Numbered from the stretch's first letter, positions 23,143-32,090 are shown. The stretch is DNA of 32,752 nt from Fimbriiglobus sp043785105 (GCA_043785105.1 JAYVXO010000208.1:1-32752); one strand, 5' to 3'. Numbers and translations: made by a program. The notes: generated by a model not told the origin, from the sequence alone.

Positions 23143-25014
23143 TTACTTCACGACGAACTTCAACTCGACGGTTTTGCCGACGATCGTTTTTTGCACCTGC
23201 TCGAACACATCAATCTCAAAGGGTCGCCCGACGCGGTTGCCACAGGGGTCTTCCAACCGAGTGTCGATGACCACTTGGTAGGTAGCAGCGTGCCAAGCCG
23301 TGGTCGGCTTGAAACTCCACGATTGTTCATCCGCGCGAACCGTTCCGTCGAGTTTGCGGCCGTCGGGACCGACCACCCAGATCATGCGTTGCACTAAGGC
23401 ATGATCGAGGGACTTTGCGCCGAACCGGATTGTGTAACTCGCGGAAGTGCCGGAGCGCGGTGAGTCGCCACACTTCCAAGTCGTCGGGTCGATGGCGGTG
23501 TCGTCCGGCGGCGAGACGGAGAATTTTTTGCGGTACGCTTCGCGCAACATCACGCCGTTTTCATCTTCCCAGGCGCGGTCGATGACCAGCGTGTAGTTCT
23601 TGCCTTCTTCCAGCGACGGCCCCGCTTCCTCGCGCGGCTTCAGGCCGCGTTTGACGCGGCCCGGATCGAAGAATAGCGTGAAGCGGGTGCTATCGGCGGA
23701 CCAGAGTTCTTCGTCCAGTTCCAAGAATGGCAGCACCACTTCTTTGCCATCACTGCCTAGCAATTTGATGTATTTGTAGACATCGCCCCGCGTCATCGGC
23801 TTGCTGAAATGCAGGTAGAACCGCAGCGTGTTTTCCGGCAGCTTATCGGCGGCGGGGTAGACTGCACTGACGGTGGTGGTCGGTTCGCGGAGCGGCTTTG
23901 GCATCACGTGATCGGTCTGATAATCCCCCACAGTCACGCGGTACTTCACACCCGGAGTGAACGGGAACCGGGGCGTGAATTGCAGGACACCATCGGCGAT
24001 TTTGCTTGTACCCGGAATCGCCGGACGAGCGGCGATTTCAGCATCACTGCCATTGGCGACCACGACTGTGACGGCAGGCGGCGCCCCAGTGACCTCAATG
24101 CGATGTAAGTCCGTGGAGAAGCGGACGGTGTGCTTGGGCGCCGGGTCCGTGGTGCGGGTTTTCGGCTTCGGGTCAGCGGGCTTGCCGTCGAGTTGTGGCA
24201 ATAGCCAGTTCAAACCATCCAGGTTGTCTTGAAGCCGGTCTTGCACGTCGTCGGGATGGGTGTGGCCGAGTATCGCAATCGGACCCCGGTAGCCGCTGTT
24301 GCGAATGATCTTGAGCAGTGACACGTCGTTGTCACCGTGGCCGAGGATCAGGATCTTCCGGTTGTTCTTGTCCCCGTTGGTTTCCATTCCGTTGAGGCTC
24401 ACGGCGTCGAGCTTCGGCAGGATTTTCTTGAGATGTTCCTCAAAGCGGTTCACCTGATCGTGGCCGTGGTGCAGGTTGTAGACGATCCCCACGTTCGGCA
24501 ATTTCACGGCGTCAATGACCGCGAGTTGATTCTCCGGTTCGCCGCCCCACCCGCCGTGCTTGTAGAGCGACACGCGGCAGCCGATTTTACCGGCGGCTTC
24601 GGCGAGCGGGTGGATGATCGCGGCACCGGCTTTCACCTTGGCCGCCTGATCCTGGCCCGGCGCCGCCTCCGTGAGCATCACCCACAGTTGGGTTTTGATT
24701 TTGTGCTTCTGAAGCGTGTCCAGAATGAACGTGGCGTCCTTGTTCAGGGTACTTGGGAACCAAACTGCTGTGAGTTCGATGTCGTGTTTTTTGAGTTCCA
24801 AGATTTCCTGCTCGAACGTCGGCAGGTGTTCGGCCCGCCAATCGTAAGCGTATTTCTTGAAGCCGAGTTTCTTCAGCATCGCCACCCGATCGACCGGCCC
24901 GCGCTTCTTCGCATCAAACGGCACGATGCACCACGCCACGAGGTTGTCCCGCGCAAAGATCGCGTTCGGTGGTTGTGATGTGACGAGGAGTGATGTGAGG
25001 AGTGCGAGGAACAT
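23143..25014 (-). CDS. Secreted sugar isomerase/epimerase-like TIM barrel with Ig-like domains
   Basis: The 623 residues start with a signal peptide (MFLALLTSLLVTSQPPNA). Residues about 25-270 form a xylose isomerase/AP endonuclease-2-like TIM barrel. Recognisable strands are KKYAYDWRAEHLPTFEQEI, ELTAVWFPS, YKHGGWGGEPEN, GIVYNLHHGHDQ and VSLNGMETNG, with His residues that could bind metal. Residues about 290-623 are beta-rich, with two or three Ig-like segments. One of them carries FYLHFSKPMTRGDVYKYIKLL, which matches the SbsA Ig-like pattern used for surface or periplasmic proteins. A catalytic role on sugars is plausible but unproven, since many planctomycete homologues are uncharacterised. 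It probably shares a transcript with the propeller-like gene upstream on the minus strand (112-base gap containing two hairpins). Confidence 0.8.
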   Translation of the reverse strand: MFLALLTSLLVTSQPPNAIFARDNLVAWCIVPFDAKKRGPVDRVAMLKKLGFKKYAYDWRAEHLPTFEQEILELKKHDIELTAVWFPSTLNKDATFILDTLQKHKIKTQLWVMLTEAAPGQDQAAKVKAGAAIIHPLAEAAGKIGCRVSLYKHGGWGGEPENQLAVIDAVKLPNVGIVYNLHHGHDQVNRFEEHLKKILPKLDAVSLNGMETNGDKNNRKILILGHGDNDVSLLKIIRNSGYRGPIAILGHTHPDDVQDRLQDNLDGLNWLLPQLDGKPADPKPKTRTTDPAPKHTVRFSTDLHRIEVTGAPPAVTVVVANGSDAEIAARPAIPGTSKIADGVLQFTPRFPFTPGVKYRVTVGDYQTDHVMPKPLREPTTTVSAVYPAADKLPENTLRFYLHFSKPMTRGDVYKYIKLLGSDGKEVVLPFLELDEELWSADSTRFTLFFDPGRVKRGLKPREEAGPSLEEGKNYTLVIDRAWEDENGVMLREAYRKKFSVSPPDDTAIDPTTWKCGDSPRSGTSASYTIRFGAKSLDHALVQRMIWVVGPDGRKLDGTVRADEQSWSFKPTTAWHAATYQVVIDTRLEDPCGNRVGRPFEIDVFEQVQKTIVGKTVELKFVVK

Positions 25015-25046
25015 CGTTGAAACTCAGAGAGAGTGTGAAGCAGAAC

Positions 25047-25109
25047 GCCCACGGATGATAATCCGTGGGCAGGGTGGGCAGGTTGGCCCACGGATTATCA
25101 TCCGTGGGC
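25047..25109. repeat. Pair of mirror-image hairpins
   Basis: Two 24-base palindromes, 25047-25070 and 25086-25109, share arms GCCCACGGAT / ATCCGTGGGC. Their loops are GATA and TATC, so each is the reverse complement of the other. They stand 15 bases apart between two minus-strand genes. They could fold separately or pair with each other. Confidence 0.8.
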
Positions 25110-25126
25110 TTTTGGGGGGTTGTTGG

Positions 25127-26191
25127 TTACGGCATCGGGATTGACTTCAGTGTCAATGCCTTGTCATCGCCGCGAACGAGGACCAGGGCGCGTTCGTTGT
25201 CGAGCTTGTCGAGTTGCATCACGCCCTTGAGTTCTTCGATGGTTTCATACTTGACGCCGGCTGTCCCCGAGCGGACGGGAGTGGTGATCGGTTGAGCGTC
25301 GGCGAAAGTATCGGTGGAAATCTTCATCACGCCACGGGCGCTGTTGGCCATTAGCACGTAGTCTTTGCCGCCCTTGTTGTACACGATCATGTCCAGCGGA
25401 CGGTTTTGGTTGCCGAGTTCGGCGATCGTGGTCCCTTTCACTTTCGTGCCGGGTTTGAGGTCCGAGACTGGGAACTTCACGAGCGGGGTGCAGGTGTAAG
25501 CGGCGAGCAAATAATCCGCGCCACCGATCTTGTAGGGCACGAACGTCCGCACGGGGGCGTTCGTTTCGAGCTTGCCGTGGGCGCCGTGGAACACTTCCAC
25601 GCTGGTGCCTTTGTCGGCGGCCTGGAACGGGTACGCAATCGCGCGGAGCGTGCTGGCGAACTCCTCACTGGAGAGACCCGCGACGATCACCTTGCCGTCC
25701 ACGAACGCTAGGCTGGTGATGGCCTCGGGCCGACCCCGATCGGTGGTGTTCGGGTTCGGGAGCTTGACGCTGGCGTGCATCACGTCCTTCAACGCAAATT
25801 CGCTGAGCTTGCCGTCACGGTTTAGTTTGACGATGACCGGCAGGGCCTCTTTGCCCTTACCACGGGTCACGGCCAGGAACACGTTGCCGGACGCGGGGTT
25901 CACTTTGACATCGGTAATCGCCACGTTCTCGGCGGTCGTGCCGAGTGCGGAGCCGACGGCGTCGCCGAGCTTTTCAACTTTGACATCGGTTTTCCCGGCG
26001 GGTTTGGTGTCACCCGTTTCGACGGCGAAGACCACGCCACTTAGTGGATCACCGATAAACAGTACCCCGTGTGGGCCGAACGCCAACGCGGAGATCGACT
26101 TCACTTCGGGCGTGCCCTTTTTCAACTCCGCAGAACTGGTGCCGGCGGTGACGATCACCGCGACGGTCAGGAGCAAAAACTTGGATCGCAT
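25127..26191 (-). CDS. Secreted beta-propeller-like protein
   Basis: The 354 residues have a signal peptide (MRSKFLLLTVAVIVTAGTSSA, cut before ELKKG). Repeated strands follow, such as ISALAFGPHGVLFIGDPLSGVVFAV, ITDVKVNPASGNVFLAVTRG and ITSLAFVDGKVIVAGL. These look like blades of an NHL/SMP-30-type propeller, but no catalytic motif was recognised. AAAGGA stands eight bases before the ATG at 26191. The gene is divergent from the GH140-like gene, across 173 bases that must hold both promoters. It may be cotranscribed with the isomerase-like gene that follows. Substrate and role are unknown. Confidence 0.75.
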   Translation of the reverse strand: MRSKFLLLTVAVIVTAGTSSAELKKGTPEVKSISALAFGPHGVLFIGDPLSGVVFAVETGDTKPAGKTDVKVEKLGDAVGSALGTTAENVAITDVKVNPASGNVFLAVTRGKGKEALPVIVKLNRDGKLSEFALKDVMHASVKLPNPNTTDRGRPEAITSLAFVDGKVIVAGLSSEEFASTLRAIAYPFQAADKGTSVEVFHGAHGKLETNAPVRTFVPYKIGGADYLLAAYTCTPLVKFPVSDLKPGTKVKGTTIAELGNQNRPLDMIVYNKGGKDYVLMANSARGVMKISTDTFADAQPITTPVRSGTAGVKYETIEELKGVMQLDKLDNERALVLVRGDDKALTLKSIPMP

Positions 26192-26364
26192 ACTGGATTC
26201 CTTTCAACAGGAGAGAACAGCAGGTAATGGAACGAACACCCATCATGATGCTTACATTGGCAGGGTGCAAATGAGAAACCGATGAAGTCGGACGGTTTCG
26301 CCAAGATCGGTACAGTATTAATCTGATGAAGAAGTCTCTTTTTGCTCCCCCAAGAGGATACGTG
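26192..26364. promoter_or_regulatory. Divergent promoter region
   Basis: This 173-base spacer separates two divergent genes for exported proteins. The ribosome sites are clear at both ends (AAAGGA for the minus gene, AGAGGA at 26353-26358 for the plus gene). TACAGTATTAAT around 26310-26321 may contain a -10 box for the plus gene. An in-frame ATG at 26326 is rejected as the gene start because it would push the signal peptide inward. Confidence 0.4.
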
Positions 26365-27792
26365 ATGACCCGGTTGCTTGTGTTTAGTGTTGCTTCGGTT
26401 CTGGCAATTGCCACTTCAGCATTTGCGGCGGATCCGTTGCCGAAATTGAAAGTCAGCGACAACAAGCGGTTCCTCGTCACCGCCGACGGCAAGCCGTTCT
26501 TCTGGCTGGCCGATACGGGATGGGAACTCTTTCACCGGCTCAAGCGGGAAGAAGTCGATCAGTACCTGGACAAGCGGGCTAAGCAAGGCTTCACGGTCAT
26601 TCAAGCGGTGGCGATTGCGGAGTTCGACGGGCACACCGTGCCGAACGCCTACGGGCATTTGCCACTGACCGATCTCGACCCGGCGAAACCGGCGACCAAG
26701 GACGGGCCGACGAACGACTACTGGGACCACGTCGATTTCGTCGTGGATGCGGCCAACGCGCGGGGGTTGCGCATCGGATTCCTGCCGACGTGGGGCCGCT
26801 ATTGGCACGACAAGATCAAGGAGAATGGCGACAAGCCGCTGTTTACGAAACAGAACGCGGAGATTTACGGCGAGTGGCTCGGCAAGCGGTACAAGGACAA
26901 AGGGATCGTGTGGGTTCTCGGCGGGGATCGCACGGTGGAGAACGACGACCAGAAAGAAATCATCCGGGCGATGGCGCGCGGACTCAAGAAAGGCGACGGC
27001 GGGTCGCACCTGATGACCTTCCACCCGGCTGGCGGGAAGGGGTCCGCTCAGAGTTTTCATGCGGATGATTGGCTCGATTTCAACATGCGGCAGAACGGCC
27101 ACGTTGCGGAGTTCACCGGGCGGTACGACCAGACAAAAGTGGATTACGACCGCACGCCGATTAAGCCGGTCGTTGACGGCGAGCCGATTTACGAAGGCCA
27201 CCCGGTGTCGTTCAACGCCAAGGCGCTCGGCCACTCCACCGCGGCGGACGTCCGCCGGCAGCTGTACTGGGACTTGTTCACCGGGGCGTGCGGCCACACC
27301 TACGGGCACCACACCGTCTGGCAATTCTGGACCCCCGACCGCGCCCCGGTGAACGCGCCGTTGAACCACTGGACCGTTGCCATCGACGACCCCGGCGCGA
27401 ACCAAATGATCCACGGACGCCGACTGATCGAATCCCGACCCGTGCTGACTCGAATTCCGGACGACACCATAATCGTGACGGACCCCGTGCCCACGTCGGT
27501 GCCCGGCGCTGGGACTCGCCGGTTTGTGGCGACCCGCGATACGGAAGGCACTTATGCGATGGTGTATGCCCCAATCGGTCGGGCGTTCAAAGTGAAAATG
27601 TCCACAATCAAAGGGGCCAAAGTCGTGGCATGGTGGTTCAACCCGCGCACTGGCACCGCGGTGTCAATCGGCGAATTTCCCAACACCGGCGAGCGCGAAT
27701 TCACGCCACTGAACCCCGGCGAACTGCAAGATTGGGTGCTGGTCCTCGACGACGCGGCGAAGAACTACCCGCCGCCAGGCCGTGTGAAATAA
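26365..27792 (+). CDS. Secreted GH140/DUF4038-like glycoside hydrolase
   Basis: The 475 residues start at ATG 26365, with AGAGGA six bases upstream and a signal peptide ending ATSAFA. The body is a DUF4038 (apiosidase-like) TIM barrel. It begins LKVSDNKRFLVTADGKPFFW, followed by LADTGWELFHRL, then VIQAVAIAEFDG, WGRYWHDKI and WVLGGDRTVEN. Asp188 (in GGDRT) and Glu273 (in VDGEPIYEG) fall where the acid and nucleophile of GH140 enzymes are expected. The C-terminal part (about 365-475: MVYAPIGRAFKVKMSTIKG, WWFNPRTG) matches the collagen-binding-like beta domain often fused to DUF4038. GH140 members release apiose from rhamnogalacturonan II, but many DUF4038 proteins have unknown substrates. Its stop codon directly abuts the stop of the convergent transporter gene. 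Confidence 0.86.
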   Translation: MTRLLVFSVASVLAIATSAFAADPLPKLKVSDNKRFLVTADGKPFFWLADTGWELFHRLKREEVDQYLDKRAKQGFTVIQAVAIAEFDGHTVPNAYGHLPLTDLDPAKPATKDGPTNDYWDHVDFVVDAANARGLRIGFLPTWGRYWHDKIKENGDKPLFTKQNAEIYGEWLGKRYKDKGIVWVLGGDRTVENDDQKEIIRAMARGLKKGDGGSHLMTFHPAGGKGSAQSFHADDWLDFNMRQNGHVAEFTGRYDQTKVDYDRTPIKPVVDGEPIYEGHPVSFNAKALGHSTAADVRRQLYWDLFTGACGHTYGHHTVWQFWTPDRAPVNAPLNHWTVAIDDPGANQMIHGRRLIESRPVLTRIPDDTIIVTDPVPTSVPGAGTRRFVATRDTEGTYAMVYAPIGRAFKVKMSTIKGAKVVAWWFNPRTGTAVSIGEFPNTGEREFTPLNPGELQDWVLVLDDAAKNYPPPGRVK

Positions 27793-29097
27793 TCACTTGT
27801 CCGTGCCGCGAAGTGGGCGGCTGGAATCAATGCCAAGTGCCGCAAGGGCGGCAACCACTTGCGTGCAAGCACACACCAGAAACGCCGCGTTCCACCCGAC
27901 ACTCGGGTCGTCGAATCCGCTGCGGATGCGGCCCAACACCATCGGCGCGAGCGCGGCGCCGAAGTTCCCCCACATGTTCGCCCAGCCGATGACCGCACCC
28001 ACATACTTCCCGCCCACGTCCTGCCCGTAGGCCCAGACGGGTGCCACGCCCATATCAGTTGCCAATGCCACCAAACACATCATCAACGTAACTTTAAATG
28101 GATCGTGAAGCGTGAGACACACCAAGTACGCGCCGCCGACGACCAACCGCGAACCGGCCACTGGCATGGCGCGGCCCCACCGCAGGCCGTACCGCCTCAC
28201 CAAGCGATCCGACAGCCACCCGCCGAACAACATCCCGACGATCCCCGCGTAGAGCGGGTACGATTGGTACACGGCGCGTTGGCTTTCCGGCGTGTCGAAC
28301 ACTTCCTTCAAGTAACTCGGGAACAGCGTGATGATGAACACCCAGGCAAAATTAGCCAGGAACTGCACGAGCGAGTTCAGCCACAACGCCCGACTTTCGA
28401 TGAAGCCGCGCAGGGGCGGAAACTTGACGCGGGTTGCCACTGTCACCACGTCGTCACCTTGAATCAACTTCGCTTCAGCGGCATTGACCGCCGGGTGCTG
28501 ATCGGGGCGGTTGCGAAACCAGAGGTAGAACACCACGGCGCCGACCATGCCGACCAGCCCGTAAATAAAGAACGGTTGCCGCCAGCCATCGACACTCCCT
28601 GCTGCCAGCCACACGGTCAGGGGCGGCGCGATGGCCCCACCGAGACGCCCGCCCACGGCAACCGCACCGCTGGCAAAGGCGCGTGCCGCAAACGGCGTCC
28701 ACTTCCGCACGATTCCAGCGGCCAGCGGGTACGCCCCGGCTTCAAACATGCCACACCCCAACCGCAGCACGAACAGCATGGCGAATCCGTCCGCCAACCC
28801 CATCAACCCGGTGCAGCACGACCAGAAAAACAGGTACAGTGCCAACATCAGTCGCGGCCCGTACCGGTCCCCCAGCCAGCCCGCCGGGAGTTGGAACAGC
28901 GCATACGCCCAGAAAAACGCCGCTGTTAAGTCGTCGAACCGCAGCTTTTGCAACGCCGGGGAATCATCCAGAAGCGGCTTAATTTGCTCGCTGAGAATGC
29001 TAAGACAGACACGATCCACGTACAGCATGATCGCCACAAGCGTGGTCACAGCGATCATCAAATAGCGGACGCGGGTGGGGCGGGCGGGATTATCCAT
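27793..29097 (-). CDS. MFS transporter, anion:cation symporter-like
   Basis: The 434 residues have about 12 hydrophobic segments. The first contains IMLYVDRVCLSILSEQI, typical of the ACS family (hexuronate, glucarate, phthalate and phosphate transporters). It is followed by FFWAYALFQLPAGWLGDRYGPRLMLAL, which carries the MFS motif-A-like GDRYGPR, and by GMFEAGAYPLAAGIVRKWTP. The central cytoplasmic loop is short and charged. It sits in the inner membrane and probably imports an organic acid or sugar acid by ion symport. Convergence with the GH140-like gene, with no spacer, suggests shared use of a plant-type carbohydrate, though regulation would be separate. Only 60 bases separate its start from the divergent M19 gene. 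TATACT on the minus strand (29109-29114) may be its -10 box. Confidence 0.88.
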   Translation of the reverse strand: MDNPARPTRVRYLMIAVTTLVAIMLYVDRVCLSILSEQIKPLLDDSPALQKLRFDDLTAAFFWAYALFQLPAGWLGDRYGPRLMLALYLFFWSCCTGLMGLADGFAMLFVLRLGCGMFEAGAYPLAAGIVRKWTPFAARAFASGAVAVGGRLGGAIAPPLTVWLAAGSVDGWRQPFFIYGLVGMVGAVVFYLWFRNRPDQHPAVNAAEAKLIQGDDVVTVATRVKFPPLRGFIESRALWLNSLVQFLANFAWVFIITLFPSYLKEVFDTPESQRAVYQSYPLYAGIVGMLFGGWLSDRLVRRYGLRWGRAMPVAGSRLVVGGAYLVCLTLHDPFKVTLMMCLVALATDMGVAPVWAYGQDVGGKYVGAVIGWANMWGNFGAALAPMVLGRIRSGFDDPSVGWNAAFLVCACTQVVAALAALGIDSSRPLRGTDK

Positions 29098-29157
29098 GAT
29101 GTTGCCGTAGTATAGGGAACGTCACCAATTTCACGTAACCCATCCGGTGCCCACGCG

Positions 29158-30216
29158 ATGTTGATCTTCGATGCTCATCTTGATTTAGCCATGAACGCCG
29201 TCGATTGGAACCGCGATTTGCGGATGGACCTTGCGGATATTCGCGTTCAAGAGCGGTTGCATGGGATGAACGATCACGGTCGGCAAACCGGCACGGTGTC
29301 GTTTCCGGAGTTGAAGAAAGCCCAAGTCGGCGTCGGTGTCGCCACGTTGATTGCCCGCCTAGAACAAGCGATCAACCACCCCCTCGGGATGACATCGCCC
29401 GAAGCGTGCTACGCGATGGCCCACGCCCACTTGGCGTATTACCGGGCGATGCAGCGCAGTGGTTGGGTCAAGATGCTGCGGACTAAGCACGATCTTGCGG
29501 CGCACCGGGATGCTTACGAATTGAACCCGAACGGCTCGCCGTTCGGGTTCATCCTGAGCATGGAATGCGCCGACGCGGTCCTCGACCCGGACAACATCCA
29601 CGAGTGGTACGATGTCGGGTTGCGGGCGATCGGCATCACCCACTACGGCGCGAACCGCTACGGCGGCGGCACCCGCTGCGAAGTGGGATTGGCTGTGGAC
29701 GCAATCCCCTTGCTGAAGAACATCGAGCAGCTTGGGATGGCACTCGACATGACGCACTTGTCCGACAAAGCTTTCTGGCAGGTGGCGGAACGGTTCGGCG
29801 GGCGGGTGCTGGCGAGCCATCAGAACGCCCGCAAGTTCTGCGATTGGCAACGACAATTCAGCGACGAGCAATTGAAGTTCGTGATCGAGCGTAACGGTGT
29901 CATCGGGATGTCGTTCGACGCGATCATGTTGCAACCGGGGTGGGTTCGCGGCGAGACGAAGGCTACCGTGACGATGGAACGCATCGTCGATAACGTCGAA
30001 CACATCTGCCAACTTGCGGGGAACACCAACCACGTCGGAATCGGCAGCGACCTGGACGGCGGGTACGGCTACGAGCAAACCCCAGCCGACGTGAACACGA
30101 TTGCGGACCTGCAAAAGCTGCCCGATTTACTGACGAAACGCAAATTCGCCGACGGCGACATCGAGCGAATTCTGCACGGCAACTGGCTCCGCTTCTTCGG
30201 CGAAGTGTTGCCGTAA
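29158..30216 (+). CDS. Membrane-dipeptidase-family (M19) zinc peptidase
   Basis: The 352 residues match the M19 (renal dipeptidase) amidohydrolase fold. Metal ligands are visible: DAHLDL (His7 and Asp9), the bridging Glu136 in SMECAD, His200 in MTHLSD and His221 in ASHQNAR. GIGSDLDG supplies Asp298. All five positions are intact. The family hydrolyses dipeptides, often with D-residues at the C-terminal side. Here there is no signal peptide, so it is probably cytoplasmic and may serve in peptidoglycan-derived or D-amino-acid dipeptide turnover. The start ATG 29158 gives MLIFDAHLD, as usual for the family, but no Shine-Dalgarno is evident. It is divergent from the MFS gene. Confidence 0.9.
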   Translation: MLIFDAHLDLAMNAVDWNRDLRMDLADIRVQERLHGMNDHGRQTGTVSFPELKKAQVGVGVATLIARLEQAINHPLGMTSPEACYAMAHAHLAYYRAMQRSGWVKMLRTKHDLAAHRDAYELNPNGSPFGFILSMECADAVLDPDNIHEWYDVGLRAIGITHYGANRYGGGTRCEVGLAVDAIPLLKNIEQLGMALDMTHLSDKAFWQVAERFGGRVLASHQNARKFCDWQRQFSDEQLKFVIERNGVIGMSFDAIMLQPGWVRGETKATVTMERIVDNVEHICQLAGNTNHVGIGSDLDGGYGYEQTPADVNTIADLQKLPDLLTKRKFADGDIERILHGNWLRFFGEVLP

Positions 30217-30223
30217 TGGCACA

Positions 30224-30883
30224 TCAATCGGCGGTCGGAGTGGGTTCTACGACCACGTCACCTTTAACGCGGAACAGCAGCATGTTGCGGCCATATTGTC
30301 GCACGTCCCAGGCGGGCAAGTCGGCAAGTTGTTCGACGGGGAAGCCGTCTTCGGCTTGAATCGTCAGGACGGATTCGTCCGGGGCTTTGTCGAGCAGACC
30401 GATCACGAGCTTCATGAACTCGCCGATTTTCTCGGGCTGCAAGTCGGCAAACGGCGGGCTGAGAAACAGGTTCACCGGGCCACTGCCGACCGGCGGCACC
30501 CAGCGTTCCGCCCAACGGTACACGTCCGCACGCAGGACGCTGGCTTTGTCCGCGACTTTGAACTGCGTGACGTATTTGAAGATGTCGCTGGCTTGCTTGG
30601 CGTCGCGTTCAATCAGATTCGACCGGCTCGCGCCGCGGCTGATCGCTTCCAACCCGACCACGCCCGACCCGGCAAAGATGTCGTAAAAGACACGGCCCGG
30701 AACGGCGTTGCCCAAAATGCTGAACAGGGCTTCGCGCACCATTTGGGGCGTGGGTCGCATACCGGGGTGAACCAGCACAGTCACCTTGCGGCCTTTCAGG
30801 GAACCGGCGACGATTCGCAAGTCGGATTTTTCAGCTTTTTCCAGAGTCATCGAACGGTCCGTCAAACTGGGAGTGATTTTCAT
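30224..30883 (-). CDS. rsmD: RsmD-like 16S rRNA guanine-N2 methyltransferase
   Basis: RsmD makes m2G966 in 16S rRNA. The 219 residues carry LRIVAGSLKGRKV and RPTPQMVREALFSILG, which are the RsmD signature. The SAM-binding motif is FYDIFAGSGVVGLEAISRGA (about 66-85), and LIERD follows in the next strand. The catalytic (D/N)PP(F/Y) motif instead reads SPPF, with Ser142 replacing Asp/Asn (codon AGC at 30458-30460 on the complement). That may lower activity or reflect a lineage variant. ATG 30883 is the first start. ATG 30850 would give a more standard short N-terminus, and neither has a clear ribosome site. It is convergent with the M19 gene (7 bases between stops). Confidence 0.85.
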   Translation of the reverse strand: MKITPSLTDRSMTLEKAEKSDLRIVAGSLKGRKVTVLVHPGMRPTPQMVREALFSILGNAVPGRVFYDIFAGSGVVGLEAISRGASRSNLIERDAKQASDIFKYVTQFKVADKASVLRADVYRWAERWVPPVGSGPVNLFLSPPFADLQPEKIGEFMKLVIGLLDKAPDESVLTIQAEDGFPVEQLADLPAWDVRQYGRNMLLFRVKGDVVVEPTPTAD

Positions 30884-31031
30884 CTTGATATGATAGCAGC
30901 CGATCCAGTGAGGTTCGCCATTTTCACAAACTCAGGCTCGCTTCAATCACACTTCGCCAATCAAACTCGTAACAACACGGTAAGATGTCGAATAGCGTTT
31001 CTCGCACGGATTTCTCAGTCGGGAGTGTGCC

Positions 31032-32018
31032 GTGTTACCGTTCGTCGGACACACCAAGCCGGTCCGGTGCGTCGCGTTCTCGCCGGACGGTCGGGTTCTC
31101 GTCTCCGGCGCGGATGACGGTCGGTTGCTGATTTGGGATCGCCTTTCGGCGGACGTGAAGCACAGCATTTCGGTCGGGTATCAATCGGTCAAAGCCGTCG
31201 CCTGCCACCCGGACAACAAGCGGTTTGCCGCCGGGTGGCGCTACTTTCCACTGAACGTCCTCGGCACCCCTGACCGACTCCGATTTTGGCTGCTGGAAAC
31301 CGGCAAGCCCGCGCACGTTGACCACCCCGAGGGGAGCCAATTCTGGCAACGAGTGACGGGCGGCGAAGTGCAAGAAATCGAAATCATCAATAGCGAAGGG
31401 ATTCTCGCGCTCTATTTTCTTCCGGACGGCGAGCGGGTGCTCATTCATACCCATGAGGCGGCACAATACCCGCCGATTCTTTACACCCGGACGTTTCTGC
31501 GGGTGCAGCTCTTTCAAATTCTGCCAGCCGAGCCACTCAAAACGTGGCTCGATCGGCGGGCCGGTGTCAGGGCGGTGTCACTCGCACCGGATGGCGAAAC
31601 CGTGGCAGTTGCGACGGGGGAATTCGTCCGTGTCGGGCAACTGGATGCGTCACGAGTCTCGCCCGGTTACCGGACTTCGGGTGAAGTTCGCTCGCTAACA
31701 TTGAGTCCGGATGGCACGACGTTGGCCGGGTGTTGGGGCAACCGGGTCACCGTGTGGGACACGACCGGCGGTACGGAAGTGCGGGAGTTCGACGGCCACA
31801 CCGCCAAGGTCGAAGCGGTCGCGTACTCCCCGGACGGCGCCACAATTGCCTCGGCCAGTTTGGACGGCTCCGTTATGTTGTGGCAACCCGACACCGGCAG
31901 CGTCCGCGTCCGCTACGACTGGGGACTCGGACCAGTTCACGCCCTCGCGTACGCGCCGGACGGCCTGACCCTCGCGGTTGCCGGGGACGGCGGGCTGGTG
32001 CTATTCGACCTGGAATGA
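31032..32018 (+). CDS. WD40-repeat beta-propeller protein
   Basis: The 328 residues start at GTG 31032 with GGGAG six bases upstream. About six WD40 repeats are seen. The first is HTKPVRCVAFSPDGRVLVSG ending LLIWD. Others are VRSLTLSPDGTTLAGCWGN with VTVWD, and VEAVAYSPDGATIASASLDG with VMLWQ. The last is HALAYAPDGLTLAVAGDGG ending in LVLFDLE. Repeat two is followed by a longer divergent loop (about residues 70-160). There is no signal peptide, kinase or peptidase domain, so it is probably a cytoplasmic interaction scaffold. Such stand-alone WD40 proteins are common in planctomycetes. The partner is unknown. Confidence 0.87.
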   Translation: MLPFVGHTKPVRCVAFSPDGRVLVSGADDGRLLIWDRLSADVKHSISVGYQSVKAVACHPDNKRFAAGWRYFPLNVLGTPDRLRFWLLETGKPAHVDHPEGSQFWQRVTGGEVQEIEIINSEGILALYFLPDGERVLIHTHEAAQYPPILYTRTFLRVQLFQILPAEPLKTWLDRRAGVRAVSLAPDGETVAVATGEFVRVGQLDASRVSPGYRTSGEVRSLTLSPDGTTLAGCWGNRVTVWDTTGGTEVREFDGHTAKVEAVAYSPDGATIASASLDGSVMLWQPDTGSVRVRYDWGLGPVHALAYAPDGLTLAVAGDGGLVLFDLE

Positions 32019-32090
32019 GTGAGTGGCGTTGACGCGGGTGGCGTGGTTCTCCACAATCTTCCTGTTGTCCGTTTACCAGGGAATTGTGTT

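Noticed and set aside
26416..27414. 332-codon minus-strand open frame opposite the GH140-like gene
   Set aside because: It is antisense to a clear enzyme with signal peptide and catalytic motifs. The product is a Val/Arg-rich shadow.
27859..28929. 356-codon plus-strand open frame opposite the MFS transporter
   Set aside because: The His/Gln/Pro/Arg-rich composition is typical of the complement of membrane-protein codons, and no domain was recognised.
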